DNA of 64,000 bases from Chromatiaceae bacterium. GTDB lineage: Bacteria > Pseudomonadota > Gammaproteobacteria > Chromatiales > Chromatiaceae. Made by a program: the position numbers and the translations under genes. Under the pieces are notes generated by a model, which saw nothing but the letters and a program-made list of their open reading frames with translations, made no database searches and was not told where the DNA came from. Numbering within the stretch: position 1 is the first letter of the stretch; the number at the start of each line of letters is the position of its first letter. The stretch lies in assembly GCA_024235255.1 (NCBI GenBank), contig JACKMT010000002.1, positions 310,001 to 374,000 on the forward strand, written 5' to 3'. Below are positions 8,022 to 23,236 of this stretch, in pieces.

Positions 8022-8635
8022 GAGAGGCGCTCCTCCAGCTTCTTGACCGCCGCAGCAGTGATCAGCACATTTTCGAATCCAACCAGACTCACCGGATTAA
8101 CCTCAAGCACGTCGCAGACAAAGATGTCCTTCAGGTTTCGTGCCGAAAGCAGGAGGTTTTCATCAGGTTGATCGCAGACAATAAGCGCTTCTGTCAGGCC
8201 TAACTCTTTAAGTTTGGAAGTCAGTGCCTTGGTCTTCGGCGTCCCCACACTAATATCTGGCACAACTATAATACGCTCCTGTCGGACAAGCTCCGATAGG
8301 ATCGAGCGGAGCGCACCGCGATACATCTTACGATTGACTTTCTGAGCATGATTGCTTGGAGAAGCTGCGAAGGTAACGCCGCCGGAGCGCCAGATCGGGC
8401 TGCGGGAAGTACCCGCACGGGCGCGTCCCATTCCTTTCTGTCGGAATGGCTTGGAGCCGCCGCCGCTGACCGCAGAGCGATTTTTCTGAGCCTTGGTGCC
8501 GGATCTTGCAGAGGCCATGTACGCGGTAACCACCTGGTGTACCAGCGCGTCATTCATCTTTGCGGCAAAAACCGAGTCGGCCACCTGGAGAGTTTCGGAG
8601 CCAGCCGCGCTCCCCGCCTGTATAGTGAGGTCCAT
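8018..8635 (-). CDS. rplD: 50S ribosomal protein L4
   Basis: Exit-tunnel protein, and in E. coli the autogenous regulator of the S10 operon. 205 residues. The extended loop SGGGSKPFRQKGMGRARAGT that reaches the tunnel is intact. Here the S10 operon has no long leader before rpsJ, so the E. coli-type L4 attenuation system, which needs such a leader, seems to be absent. Confidence 0.97.
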   Translation of the reverse strand: MDLTIQAGSAAGSETLQVADSVFAAKMNDALVHQVVTAYMASARSGTKAQKNRSAVSGGGSKPFRQKGMGRARAGTSRSPIWRSGGVTFAASPSNHAQKVNRKMYRGALRSILSELVRQERIIVVPDISVGTPKTKALTSKLKELGLTEALIVCDQPDENLLLSARNLKDIFVCDVLEVNPVSLVGFENVLITAAAVKKLEERLS

Positions 8636-8639
8636 TATC

Positions 8640-9290
8640 CTACCCCTTGTTCAACATCTTGATGGCTGGAGTGACAATCACATCACCACCCCGGGAACCG
8701 GCTACGGACCCCTTCACCAGAATCAGATTTTTCTCAGCGTCCACTCGCACCACTTCCAGGTTCTGGCTGGAACGCGTGGCGTTGCCCATATGACCGGCCA
8801 TCTTTTTGCCTTTAAACACCCGGCCCGGTGTCTGACACTGGCCAATTGAACCAGGCGCACGGTGCGACACGGAGTTACCGTGTGTTGCATCCTGCATGTG
8901 GAATCCGTGCCGTTTTACACCACCCTGGAAACCTTTGCCCTGGGTCTTGCCGCGAACATCGACGATCTGTCCAGCCTGGAAGATATCGACTTTGATCTCA
9001 GCGCCGACCTCAAAACCTTCAGCCTCGAGACTGGTGGTGCGAAACTCCCAGAAACCACGGCCCGCCTCGACGCTCGCTTTGGACAGATGACCTGCGGTCG
9101 GCTTATTAACCCGGGACGCCTTGCGGCTGCCGGTAGTCACCTGAATCGCACTGTAACCGTCTTTATCCGGTGTACGCAGTTGGGTTACACGGTTCGGCTC
9201 AACCTCAATCACTGTAACAGGCACAGAATCCCCGTTTTCAGTGAAGACGCGGGTCATACCGACTTTACGTCCAACAATTCCAATAGCCAT
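8640..9290 (-). CDS. rplC: 50S ribosomal protein L3
   Basis: Early assembly protein reaching towards the peptidyl-transferase centre. 216 residues. MAIGIVGRKVGMTRVFTENG begins the protein; the central loop HRAPGSIGQCQTPGRVFKGK contains the glutamine that PrmB methylates in E. coli. That loop has Cys where E. coli has Asn after the first Gln. Four bases precede rplD. Confidence 0.97.
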   Translation of the reverse strand: MAIGIVGRKVGMTRVFTENGDSVPVTVIEVEPNRVTQLRTPDKDGYSAIQVTTGSRKASRVNKPTAGHLSKASVEAGRGFWEFRTTSLEAEGFEVGAEIKVDIFQAGQIVDVRGKTQGKGFQGGVKRHGFHMQDATHGNSVSHRAPGSIGQCQTPGRVFKGKKMAGHMGNATRSSQNLEVVRVDAEKNLILVKGSVAGSRGGDVIVTPAIKMLNKG

Positions 9291-9302
9291 TGTTCTCTAA
9301 CC

Positions 9303-9614
9303 TCAGTTCAGTTTGATCTGAACGTCAACGCCAGCCGCGAGATCCAGTTTCATCAATGCGTCAACAGTCTTGTCAGTCGGATCGACAATATCCATCAGCC
9401 GCTTGTGCGTACGAATCTCATACTGGTCCCGCGCGTCTTTGTTGACGTGCGGAGAAATCAACACCGTGAAGCGCTCTTTTTTGGTCGGCAACGGAATGGG
9501 CCCGCGAACCTGAGCGCCGGTGCGCTTTGCGGTATCCACGATTTCACGCGCTGACTGATCGATCAGTCGATGATCGAAAGCCTTCAGTCGAATACGAATT
9601 CTCTGGTTGGCCAT
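9303..9614 (-). CDS. rpsJ: 30S ribosomal protein S10
   Basis: Small-subunit protein that also acts as NusE in transcription antitermination. 103 residues; RIRIRLKAFDHRLIDQSARE and the signature RGPIPLPTKKERFTVLISPH are present. Only 5 bases separate its ATG from the tuf stop codon, so str and S10 operons are read as one unit here. Confidence 0.97.
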   Translation of the reverse strand: MANQRIRIRLKAFDHRLIDQSAREIVDTAKRTGAQVRGPIPLPTKKERFTVLISPHVNKDARDQYEIRTHKRLMDIVDPTDKTVDALMKLDLAAGVDVQIKLN

Positions 9615-9619
9615 ATTAG

Positions 9620-10810
<1,191 letters not shown>

Positions 10811-10828
10811 AGTTTTACCTCTTCAAGA

Positions 10829-12922
10829 CTACTGTTTTTTGATGACGGCCTCGGCGATACTTGCCGGAACCTCGTTGTACTTCACAAATTCCATGCTGTA
10901 TGTCGCACGGCCCTGAGTGGCTGATCGCATGTCGGTTGCGTAACCGAACATCTCAGCCAGAGGAACTTCTGCTCTGATCATCTTTCCGGCCGGAGAATCT
11001 TCCATCCCCTGCACCAATCCACGGCGGCTGCTCAGATCCCCCATGATGTCGCCCATATACTCCTCGGGCGTCACCACTTCAACCTTCATTACCGGCTCGA
11101 GTAATACCGGATGGGCAAGCTTTGCCGCGTCCTTGAAACAGATCGATCCGGCGATTTTAAACGCCATTTCATTCGAGTCGACATCGTGGTACGAGCCGTC
11201 ATACAGCGTCACTTTTACGTCAACTACCGGATAGCCGCCAATAACGCCATTTTTCATCTGCTCCTGCACACCCCTGTCCACCGCCGGGACGTACTCTTTT
11301 GGCACTACGCCGCCAACAATCTCGTTGACGAATTCGTAGCCGGCGCCGGATTCCTGAGGCTCCAAGCGAAGGAACACATGCCCGTACTGACCGCGACCAC
11401 CGGACTGACGGACGAACTTCCCTTCATGTTCAACCGTTTCGCGAATGGTTTCGCGATAGGCTACCTGAGGCGCACCCACATTGGCCTCAACACTGAATTC
11501 GCGCCGCATTCTGTCGACGATGATCTCCAGATGCAACTCTCCCATACCCGATATAATCGTTTGTCCCGACTCTTCGTCGGTATGCACCCGGAATGAAGGA
11601 TCTTCATGCGCCAGCTTGGCCAGCGCCACACCCATCTTCTCCTGGTCGGTCTTGGTTTTCGGTTCAACCGCGACTGAAATGACCGGTTCGGGAAATTCCA
11701 TCCGTTCCAGTGTGATAACCGCATCCTTGTCACACAACGTATCGCCAGTAGTGACATCCTTGAGACCCACCGCAGCGGCAATATCTCCCGCTCTGACCTC
11801 TTTTATCTCTTCCCGCGCATTGGCGTGCATCTGCAGGATGCGGCCGATTCTATCTTTTTTACCCTTTACCGGGTTGTAAACCGAATCCCCAGACTTGAGT
11901 ACTCCGGAATAGACACGGAAAAAGGTCAGATTGCCAACGAAAGGATCGGTCGCAATCTTGAAGGCAAGGGCCGCAAAAGGCGCCGTATCGGAGGCCGGGC
12001 GTTCTGCAGTCTCTTCGTTGTCGCCGAGCAGACCGCGGATCGCTGGCACATCCATCGGTGACGGCATAAACTCGATAACAGCGTCCAGCATGGCCTGTAC
12101 ACCTTTGTTCTTAAAGGCGCTGCCACACATCATCGGCGTTATCTCATTGGCCAGAGTACGAATCCGCAAGCCCTGCTTAATCTCTGCGACGCTCAGCTCG
12201 CCCTCTTCCAAATACCTCTCCATCAGGTCGTCATTAGCCTCGGCAGCGGCCTCGACCAACTTTTCGCGCCACTCTGCGCACAAATCCTGCAGACCGGCAG
12301 GGATCTCCTGCGCTTCGTATTTCATACCGCGGCTATCTTCGTCCCAGATGATCGCCTTCATTTGTAGTAGATCTACGACACCCTTGAACTGCTCTTCCGC
12401 CCCAATAGGCAGCTGAAGCACAACAGGGTTAGCGCCAAGTCGCGTTCTGACCTGGTCGACCACACGTAGAAAATCGGCGCCCATGCGGTCCATCTTATTG
12501 ACGAACGCTATTCTGGGGACACCGTATTTATTAGCTTGACGCCAGACCGTTTCTGACTGGGGTTCAACACCGCCCACGGCACAGAATACTGCGCAAGCAC
12601 CATCAAGTACGCGCAATGAGCGCTCCACTTCGATGGTGAAATCCACATGCCCCGGAGTATCGATGATGTTGATTCTATGTTGCGGGAACTGCTGATCCAT
12701 ACCGCTCCAGAAGCAGGTGGTTGCAGCTGACGTTATGGTAATGCCCCGCTCCTGCTCTTGCTCCATCCAATCCATGGTGGCGGCACCGTCGTGCACCTCG
12801 CCGAGTTTGTGGGAAACACCGGTATAGTAGAGTATACGCTCGGTCGTAGTCGTCTTACCGGCGTCAATATGAGCCATGATGCCCAAGTTTCTATAACGCC
12901 CAATAGGAGTGCTACGCGCCAC
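10829..12922 (-). CDS. fusA: Elongation factor G
   Basis: Ribosomal translocase GTPase, also used with RRF in recycling. 697 residues. G motifs: AHIDAGKTTTTERILYYTG (about 17-35), DTPGHVDF (about 88-95) and NKMDRMGAD (about 142-150). Domains II to V follow in normal order, with GRGQYGHVFLRLEP in domain IV. A 74-base spacer separates it from rpsG. Confidence 0.98.
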   Translation of the reverse strand: MARSTPIGRYRNLGIMAHIDAGKTTTTERILYYTGVSHKLGEVHDGAATMDWMEQEQERGITITSAATTCFWSGMDQQFPQHRINIIDTPGHVDFTIEVERSLRVLDGACAVFCAVGGVEPQSETVWRQANKYGVPRIAFVNKMDRMGADFLRVVDQVRTRLGANPVVLQLPIGAEEQFKGVVDLLQMKAIIWDEDSRGMKYEAQEIPAGLQDLCAEWREKLVEAAAEANDDLMERYLEEGELSVAEIKQGLRIRTLANEITPMMCGSAFKNKGVQAMLDAVIEFMPSPMDVPAIRGLLGDNEETAERPASDTAPFAALAFKIATDPFVGNLTFFRVYSGVLKSGDSVYNPVKGKKDRIGRILQMHANAREEIKEVRAGDIAAAVGLKDVTTGDTLCDKDAVITLERMEFPEPVISVAVEPKTKTDQEKMGVALAKLAHEDPSFRVHTDEESGQTIISGMGELHLEIIVDRMRREFSVEANVGAPQVAYRETIRETVEHEGKFVRQSGGRGQYGHVFLRLEPQESGAGYEFVNEIVGGVVPKEYVPAVDRGVQEQMKNGVIGGYPVVDVKVTLYDGSYHDVDSNEMAFKIAGSICFKDAAKLAHPVLLEPVMKVEVVTPEEYMGDIMGDLSSRRGLVQGMEDSPAGKMIRAEVPLAEMFGYATDMRSATQGRATYSMEFVKYNEVPASIAEAVIKKQ

Positions 12923-12996
12923 GTCTAATTCCCGTCCAACAATGTAAAAGAGCTAAGGTTAAAGTCGTATCTAATCGGTACTGCGATTTTCGCCGG

Positions 12997-13467
12997 TTAC
13001 CAGCGAAAATGTGAAAATGCTTTATTTGCATCCGCCATGCGATGCGTCTCTTCACGCTTCTTCACCGCAGAACCACGCGACTCAGCCGCGTCGGCCAATT
13101 CACCGGCCAAACGATGTGCCATCGACTTCTCGCTACGTTTGCGTGACGCGTCGATCAGCCAGCGCATTGCCAATGTGTTACGCCGCACCGGACGCACCTC
13201 GACTGGTACCTGATAGGTTGCACCACCCACGCGCCTTGACTTGACCTCCACCATCGGACGGACGTTTTCCAGCGCCTTCTCCAGAACCTCCATCGGTTCA
13301 CCCTTGGCGCGATCGCTCACGCGGTCAAGCGCATCGTAAAGAATTTTTTCAGCAACGGCTTTCTTACCGTCAACCATGACCATATTTATAAATTTGGCCA
13401 GCAACTGACTGCCAAATTTCGGATCAGGCAAAGTTTCGCGTTTTCCCGCAATTCGTCTTCTAGGCAT
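12997..13467 (-). CDS. rpsG: 30S ribosomal protein S7
   Basis: Primary 16S rRNA-binding protein of the 30S head; in E. coli also the repressor of the str operon. 156 residues, starting MPRRRIAGKRETLPDPKFGS. The spacer to rpsL is only 34 bases, much shorter than the E. coli intercistronic S7 target, so any autoregulation would use a different or smaller site. Confidence 0.97.
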   Translation of the reverse strand: MPRRRIAGKRETLPDPKFGSQLLAKFINMVMVDGKKAVAEKILYDALDRVSDRAKGEPMEVLEKALENVRPMVEVKSRRVGGATYQVPVEVRPVRRNTLAMRWLIDASRKRSEKSMAHRLAGELADAAESRGSAVKKREETHRMADANKAFSHFRW

Positions 13468-13501
13468 GACTATAAACTCAAATTTCCGCTAAATGCACCA
13501 A

Positions 13502-13876
13502 TCAGCTCTTAGGCCGCTTGGCACCGTATTTGGAGCGCCCTTGCCGCCGCTTATCAACGCCGGAAGTATCCAGGCTACCGCGCACGACGTGATAGCGCAC
13601 ACCGGGAAGATCCTTCACACGACCGCCCCGGATCAGAACTACCGAGTGTTCCTGCAGATTGTGGCCCTCACCACCGATGTAGGTGGTTACCTCATAGCTA
13701 TTGGTCAACCGGACACGAGCGACCTTACGCAATGCTGAATTCGGTTTCTTCGGTGTCGTGGTGTAAACACGGGTGCATACACCCCGTTTTTGGGGGCAAG
13801 CCTCCAGCGCTGGCACGTTGGTTTTTTCCAGTTTGCGCTTGCGAGGTTTACGAACCAATTGATTAATTGTCGCCAT
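13502..13876 (-). CDS. rpsL: 30S ribosomal protein S12
   Basis: Decoding-centre protein of the 30S subunit. 124 residues. Both loops linked to streptomycin response look wild type: TPKKPNSALRKVARVRLTN near residue 43 and GRVKDLPGVRYH near residue 88, the latter with the aspartate that RimO methylthiolates in E. coli. First gene of the str operon, about 190 bases downstream of a strong promoter. Confidence 0.98.
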   Translation of the reverse strand: MATINQLVRKPRKRKLEKTNVPALEACPQKRGVCTRVYTTTPKKPNSALRKVARVRLTNSYEVTTYIGGEGHNLQEHSVVLIRGGRVKDLPGVRYHVVRGSLDTSGVDKRRQGRSKYGAKRPKS

Positions 13877-14075
13877 CTACGTCACGTCTCCGGGGAGTAT
13901 TTATGCCTGCTCCCGCGCCAGAAAAGCGAGCAACCGGCCCCCACCCGACCCGCCACTTTTAGCGCCGGGAGTGCTCGATTGCTTGCGGATTACCTTGCCA
14001 CGAGGTTGCTTCCACCCCAGAGGCATATCCAGGATCAAAAGCAGAAATATCTGATCGATCCAGTTAAGAGCGCGA
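13877..14075 (-). other. Untranslated leader of the str operon
   Basis: Roughly 190 bases between the predicted transcription start near 14069 and the rpsL ATG at 13876. It contains a 67-codon frame (13901-14104) that overlaps the promoter, has no family resemblance and is not considered a gene. I found no convincing r-protein binding structure by eye. Together with the terminator further upstream it fills the 406-base gap between rpoC and rpsL. Confidence 0.5.
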
Positions 14076-14104
14076 ATTCTACGTACCTCATTATCCCGTG
14101 TCAA
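14076..14104 (-). promoter_or_regulatory. Strong sigma-70 promoter of the str operon
   Basis: On the minus strand a perfect TTGACA (14099-14104) and TAGAAT (14076-14081, five of six) are separated by exactly 17 bases. The GC-rich bases right after the -10 (TCGCGC) form a discriminator of the kind seen at stringently controlled translation promoters. It lies just after the rpoC terminator and would drive rpsL, rpsG, fusA, tuf and probably the S10 and spc genes. Confidence 0.85.
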
Positions 14105-14207
14105 GGCCGGGAAAAGGATTGGTTGGTAGAGATGAAACCTAATCGCTACGACCGGCGCGGGTAAATTTGCCTACAGATTGATTAAGCGCCTGCTCGAGAG
14201 ATCTTTA

Positions 14208-14247
14208 AAATGAAAAACTGCCTGGAGCATAACTAAACTCCAGGCAG
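14208..14247 (-). terminator. Intrinsic terminator of the rpoBC operon
   Basis: On the minus strand a perfect 10-bp stem CTGCCTGGAG / CTCCAGGCAG (14238-14247 and 14218-14227) with a 10-base loop is followed directly by five T residues and then a further T-rich stretch. It lies 35 bases after the rpoC stop and separates rpoBC from the str promoter. Confidence 0.92.
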
Positions 14248-14282
14248 ATAATTAAACCCGCACATGCGGTGGGGCCAGGACG

Positions 14283-18497
<4,215 letters not shown>

Positions 18498-18566
18498 GAT
18501 CGTCTCTCCTGCTGTGGATTCCGGATACCGTCTCGGTTCTCTATATCAGATAGCAAATCCGGGACT

Positions 18567-21500
18567 TTACTCCCGTTCCAATTCGATATTGATGCCAAGG
18601 GAGCGGATCTCCTTGACCAGTACGTTAAAGGATTCCGGCATGCCAGCCTCCATCTTGTGGTCGCCATCCACGATGTTCTTATACATCCGGGTGCGGCCGG
18701 TAACATCGTCCGACTTAACCGTCAGCATCTCCTGCAAGGTATAGGAAGCACCATACGCCTCAAGCGCCCAGACCTCCATCTCGCCGAACCGCTGTCCTCC
18801 GAACTGCGCCTTGCCACCGAGTGGCTGCTGGGTTACCAAACTGTACGGACCGGTGGAGCGGGCGTGCATTTTGTCATCAACCAAATGGTTGAGTTTCAAC
18901 ATATACATGTAGCCAACCGTGATCGGACGGTCAAAAGCCTCCCCGGTGCGGCCGTCATAGAGCGTTGTCTGCCCGCTCTCCGGCAGCTGCGCCAAGGCCA
19001 GCATGGATCTGATTTCGGTCTCGGTCGCACCATCGAACACCGGGGTGCCCATCGGCACGCCTTTGGTCAGATTGACACAGAGCTCGACCACCTCTTCGTC
19101 GCTGAACGAGTCGATATCCTCCCGTTTTCCGCTGCTATTATAGACTTTCTCGAGAAACTCCCGCAGTTCGTTGATTTTTGCCTTGGCTTCCAGCATCTGA
19201 CCGATACGGCGACCAACGCCTTTGGCGGCCCAGCCCAAGTGGGTTTCCAACACTTGTCCGACATTCATACGCGACGGCACACCCAGCGGGTTGAGCACCA
19301 CATCCACGGGTTCGCCTTCGGCATCGAACGGCATATCCTCTACCGGCACGATGGTCGAGATCACACCTTTGTTACCGTGGCGGCCCGCCATCTTGTCACC
19401 CGGCTGAATACGCCGTTTGGTTGCCACGTAAACCTTGACCATCTTCAACACACCGGGGGCTAGATCGTCGCCGGTGTTGAGCTTGCGCTTCTTCTCCTCA
19501 AACCGCTCCCGGAAAGCATCGCGCTGCTGCTTGATCTGTTCGGCAATCGCCTCCAGCTGGGCCGCAGCCTCTTCGTTGTGCAGCCGGATCTCCAGCCAGA
19601 GATCGCGCTCGATCTCGCCCAGATAGGCTTTGGTAATCTTGGTGCCGGCCTTGAGCCGATTAGGTCCGCCGTCCGCAACCTTACCCAGCAGCATCTTTTC
19701 GATGCGTTGAAATGTGTCGTTCTCCATGATGCGCAGCTGATCATCCAGATCCTTCTTGACGCGCTCGATTTCAGCTTGATCGATCTGCAGCGCGCGCGCA
19801 TCTTTTTCAACGCCGTCGCGGGTGAATACCTGAACGTCGATTACCGTACCTGCAGTACCCGAAGAGATGCGCAATGAAGTATCTTTAACATCAGCCGCCT
19901 TTTCACCGAAAATGGCGCGCAGCAACTTCTCCTCGGGGGTCAATTGGGTCTCCCCCTTGGGGGTGACCTTACCCACCAGAATATCACCCTCTTTGACCTC
20001 TGCGCCTACATAGACAATGCCGGACTCATCCAGCTTGGCCAGCGCAGACTCGCCAACATTGGGGATATCTCCGGTGATCTCTTCCGCTCCCAGCTTGGTA
20101 TCGCGTGCCATGCAGGTCAGCTCTTCGATATGGATGGTGGTGAAACGGTCCTCCTGCACCACCCGCTCCGATACCAGAATGGAGTCCTCGAAGTTGTAAC
20201 CATTCCACGCCATGAAGGCGATGCGCATGTTCTGCCCCAACGCCAGTTCACCCAGGTCTGTGGAGGGACCGTCGGCCAATACATCCCCCCGGGCAATGAG
20301 ATCGCCTGGCTTGACCAGCGGCCGCTGGTTGATACAGGTATTCTGATTGGATCGGGTGTACTTGGTCAGGTTGTAGATGTCCACCCCCGGCTCGCCCGCC
20401 TCGGTCTCGTCATCATTGACCCGCACCACGATACGTCCGGCATCGACTGAATCGACTACCCCGCCGCGCCTGGCCACCTCGGTCACGCCGGAGTCCACCG
20501 CCACGGAGCGCTCCATGCCGGTGCCGACCAGCGGTTTTTCGGCACGCAGTGTCGGAACTGCCTGGCGCTGCATATTTGAACCCATCAACGCCCGGTTGGC
20601 GTCATCGTGCTCCAGGAACGGAATCAGCGACGCAGCCACGGAGACGATCTGCCGCGGAGAGACATCCATATACTCGATGCGTTCGGGCGACGAGAGGGTA
20701 AATTCATTTTGATGCCGGCAGGAGACCAGATCGTCGATAAGTCGATTGTTCTCGTCCAAAGTAGCGCTGGCCTGCGCAATCACGAAGCGTCCCTCCTCGA
20801 TCGCCGAGAGATAATCGATCTCGTGGGTCGCCACGCTATCGACCACCTTGCGATAAGGTGTTTCCAAAAAGCCGTAGTCATTGGTGCGCGAATAAACCGC
20901 CAACGAATTGATCAGTCCGATATTGGGGCCTTCCGGAGTTTCAATCGGGCAGACTCGGCCATAATGCGTGGGATGTACGTCGCGCACCTCGAAGCCTGCG
21001 CGCTCCCGGGCAAGGCCTCCCGGTCCCAATGCCGAAACACGCCGCTTGTGAGTGACTTCCGACAACGGATTATTTTGATCCATGAACTGGGACAGCTGAC
21101 TGGAGCCGAAAAACTCCTTAATCGCAGCAGATACCGGTTTGGCGTTGATCATCTGTTGCGGCATCAACCCCTCGGATTCAGCCAGAGTCAAGCGCTCTTT
21201 TACCGCACGCTCTACCCGCACCAATCCAACCCGGAACTGATTTTCCGCCATCTCGCCGACCGACCGTATGCGCCGGTTGCCAAGGTGATCGATATCATCC
21301 ACCACGCCGTGACCATTGCGGATGGCCACCAGTTCTCTCAGTACGTCAACGATATCCTCATTAGAGAGAACACCATCACCAGTCACCTCCTCTCTTCCCA
21401 GACGCTTGTTAAACTTCATCCGACCGACAGCGGACAGATCGTACCGGTCGGCGGTGAAAAACAGACTCTTGAACAGGTTTTGTGCTGCCTCTTTGGTGGG

Positions 21501-22643
21501 CGGCTCGCCCGGCCGCATCATCCGGTATATCTCAACCTGGGCTTCCAACTGCGAGCTGGACGGATCGATCCGCAGGGTACTGGAGATATACGCACCATGA
21601 TCCAGATCGTTGGTGAACAGCGTGTTAATCTTTTTGACGCCACTCTCCACCAGACGCAGCAGCAACTCCTCGGTAATTTCGTCGTTGGCGTTGGCCAGCA
21701 GCTCTCCCGTCTCTTTGTCGATGATATTGTCTGACAACACCTTCCCGTGGAGAAAATCAAAAGGAACATCAAGCTGCTTGACGCCCGCTTCCTGCAACAT
21801 CCGGATATGGCGCTGAGTCACCCTGCGCCCGGATTCAACGATGACGTCACTACCCGATTTGATATCAAATGTTGCAGTTTCGCCGCGTAGACGCTCGGGT
21901 ACCAGAGTCAACTTAGCTTTGGTTTTGGTAAGCGCGAAAAGATCCGTCTCGAAAAACATAGCGAGAATCTCTTCCGTCTCATATCCCAGGGCGCGCAACA
22001 GTATCGTGGCGGGAAGTTTACGGCGACGGTCGATGCGGACAAACAGATTGTCTTTTGGATCGAACTCCAGATCCAGCCAGGAACCGCGGTATGGAATCAC
22101 CCGCGCGGAAAAGAGCAGCTTCCCGGAAGAGTGCGTCTTGCCCTTGTCGTGGTCGAAAAAGACACCAGGCGAGCGATGCAGCTGAGAAACAATAACGCGC
22201 TCAGTGCCGTTGATGACAAAGGTGCCATTGTCGGTCATGAGCGGCAGTTCACCCATATAGACCTCCTGCTCGCGGATATCCTTGACCACCTTCGAACCGG
22301 CGGGCGCCTCCTTGTCGTAAATAACAAGGCGCACTAAAACCCGCAGGGGAGCGGCAAAGGTGGTCCCCCGAAGCTGGCATTCACGAACATCGAAAATAGG
22401 CGTGCCGAGGCGATAGCTCACGTACTCCAGCATCGCATTTCCCGAGTAACTGACAATCGGGAAGACTGACATGAAAGCTGCGTGCAGGCCTCGCTCCTCT
22501 CGCTCATCCGCCTTCCTGCCATCCTGAAGAAAGGAGCGATAAGAATCGATCTGGGTTGCCAATAAATAAGGCACCTGAAGGATAATCGGTCGTTTTCCGA
22601 AATCTTTGCGAATGCGTTTTTTCTCGGTGAAAGCATAGGCCAT
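18567..22643 (-). CDS. rpoB: RNA polymerase beta subunit
   Basis: Large RNA polymerase subunit forming the other half of the active-site cleft. 1358 residues. The rifampicin region reads SSQLSQFMDQNNPLSEVTHK then RRVSALGPGG, with Asp516, His526 and Ser531 equivalents all wild type, so rifampicin sensitivity is expected. The C-terminal part has the conserved EMEVWALEAYGASYTLQEML. Preceded by rplL and an attenuator-like hairpin. Confidence 0.99.
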   Translation of the reverse strand: MAYAFTEKKRIRKDFGKRPIILQVPYLLATQIDSYRSFLQDGRKADEREERGLHAAFMSVFPIVSYSGNAMLEYVSYRLGTPIFDVRECQLRGTTFAAPLRVLVRLVIYDKEAPAGSKVVKDIREQEVYMGELPLMTDNGTFVINGTERVIVSQLHRSPGVFFDHDKGKTHSSGKLLFSARVIPYRGSWLDLEFDPKDNLFVRIDRRRKLPATILLRALGYETEEILAMFFETDLFALTKTKAKLTLVPERLRGETATFDIKSGSDVIVESGRRVTQRHIRMLQEAGVKQLDVPFDFLHGKVLSDNIIDKETGELLANANDEITEELLLRLVESGVKKINTLFTNDLDHGAYISSTLRIDPSSSQLEAQVEIYRMMRPGEPPTKEAAQNLFKSLFFTADRYDLSAVGRMKFNKRLGREEVTGDGVLSNEDIVDVLRELVAIRNGHGVVDDIDHLGNRRIRSVGEMAENQFRVGLVRVERAVKERLTLAESEGLMPQQMINAKPVSAAIKEFFGSSQLSQFMDQNNPLSEVTHKRRVSALGPGGLARERAGFEVRDVHPTHYGRVCPIETPEGPNIGLINSLAVYSRTNDYGFLETPYRKVVDSVATHEIDYLSAIEEGRFVIAQASATLDENNRLIDDLVSCRHQNEFTLSSPERIEYMDVSPRQIVSVAASLIPFLEHDDANRALMGSNMQRQAVPTLRAEKPLVGTGMERSVAVDSGVTEVARRGGVVDSVDAGRIVVRVNDDETEAGEPGVDIYNLTKYTRSNQNTCINQRPLVKPGDLIARGDVLADGPSTDLGELALGQNMRIAFMAWNGYNFEDSILVSERVVQEDRFTTIHIEELTCMARDTKLGAEEITGDIPNVGESALAKLDESGIVYVGAEVKEGDILVGKVTPKGETQLTPEEKLLRAIFGEKAADVKDTSLRISSGTAGTVIDVQVFTRDGVEKDARALQIDQAEIERVKKDLDDQLRIMENDTFQRIEKMLLGKVADGGPNRLKAGTKITKAYLGEIERDLWLEIRLHNEEAAAQLEAIAEQIKQQRDAFRERFEEKKRKLNTGDDLAPGVLKMVKVYVATKRRIQPGDKMAGRHGNKGVISTIVPVEDMPFDAEGEPVDVVLNPLGVPSRMNVGQVLETHLGWAAKGVGRRIGQMLEAKAKINELREFLEKVYNSSGKREDIDSFSDEEVVELCVNLTKGVPMGTPVFDGATETEIRSMLALAQLPESGQTTLYDGRTGEAFDRPITVGYMYMLKLNHLVDDKMHARSTGPYSLVTQQPLGGKAQFGGQRFGEMEVWALEAYGASYTLQEMLTVKSDDVTGRTRMYKNIVDGDHKMEAGMPESFNVLVKEIRSLGINIELERE

Positions 22644-22730
22644 GTTGCCATCCCTCGGGTCTGTACTTGGTGAGGAGCGCCTAACCCCTCGAAATAGATT
22701 ACGTCTCTTTAGCGCGCACCCACAAGCGGG

Positions 22731-22760
22731 AAAAGGCCGGTGGCGAAAACGCCACCAGCC
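22731..22760 (-). terminator. Attenuator-like hairpin between rplL and rpoB
   Basis: On the minus strand GGCTGGTGGCG, loop TTTT, CGCCACCGGCC form a stem of about 11 bp with one mismatch, followed by TTTT and CCC. E. coli has a partial terminator at the same place that lowers rpoBC transcription relative to rplJL; this hairpin is likely its counterpart. The 156-base spacer holds no gene. Confidence 0.7.
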
Positions 22761-22799
22761 CCAATCCGCTCAGGGTTGGAAAATAGGCAGAGTCAAAAA

Positions 22800-23180
22800 T
22801 TACTTGATCTCTGCAGTACCGCCTGCTTCTTCAATCTGTTTCTTGATCGCCTCTGCTTCTTCCTTGTTCACCCCCTCCTTCAGGGTACTGGGAACACCTT
22901 CGACCGCGTCCTTGGCCTCCTTAAGACCCAGACCGGTCAACCCGCGCACAACCTTGATGACTCCGACTTTCTTATCGCCGAAACCGGTGAGCACAACATC
23001 GAACTCGGTCTGTTCTTCGACAGCGGCTACTTCCCTGTCACCAGCGGCAACGGGTGCGGCAGCAACAGCTGCAGCAGCGGAAACGCCGAACTTCTCTTCC
23101 ATGGCTGAGATCAACTCGACCACGTCCATCACGCTCATGTTGGCAATTGCGTCAAGAATTTCTTCTTTTGAAACGGCCAT
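22800..23180 (-). CDS. rplL: 50S ribosomal protein L7/L12
   Basis: Forms the flexible stalk that recruits translation GTPases. 126 residues: N-terminal dimerisation domain starting MAVSKEEILDAIANMSVMDV, an alanine/valine-rich hinge (about 33-55), and the globular domain with TEFDVVLTGFGDKKVGVIKV. L7/L12 dimers bind L10, encoded just upstream. Confidence 0.98.
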   Translation of the reverse strand: MAVSKEEILDAIANMSVMDVVELISAMEEKFGVSAAAAVAAAPVAAGDREVAAVEEQTEFDVVLTGFGDKKVGVIKVVRGLTGLGLKEAKDAVEGVPSTLKEGVNKEEAEAIKKQIEEAGGTAEIK

Positions 23181-23236
23181 AATTAATACTCCTGAATAAA
23201 ATCTGATATGTATAGATAAAAAACGGTTGAAGCCGA

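Noticed and set aside
13901..14104. 67-codon frame between rpoC and rpsL
   Set aside because: Overlaps the str promoter and its start region; no similarity to known proteins.
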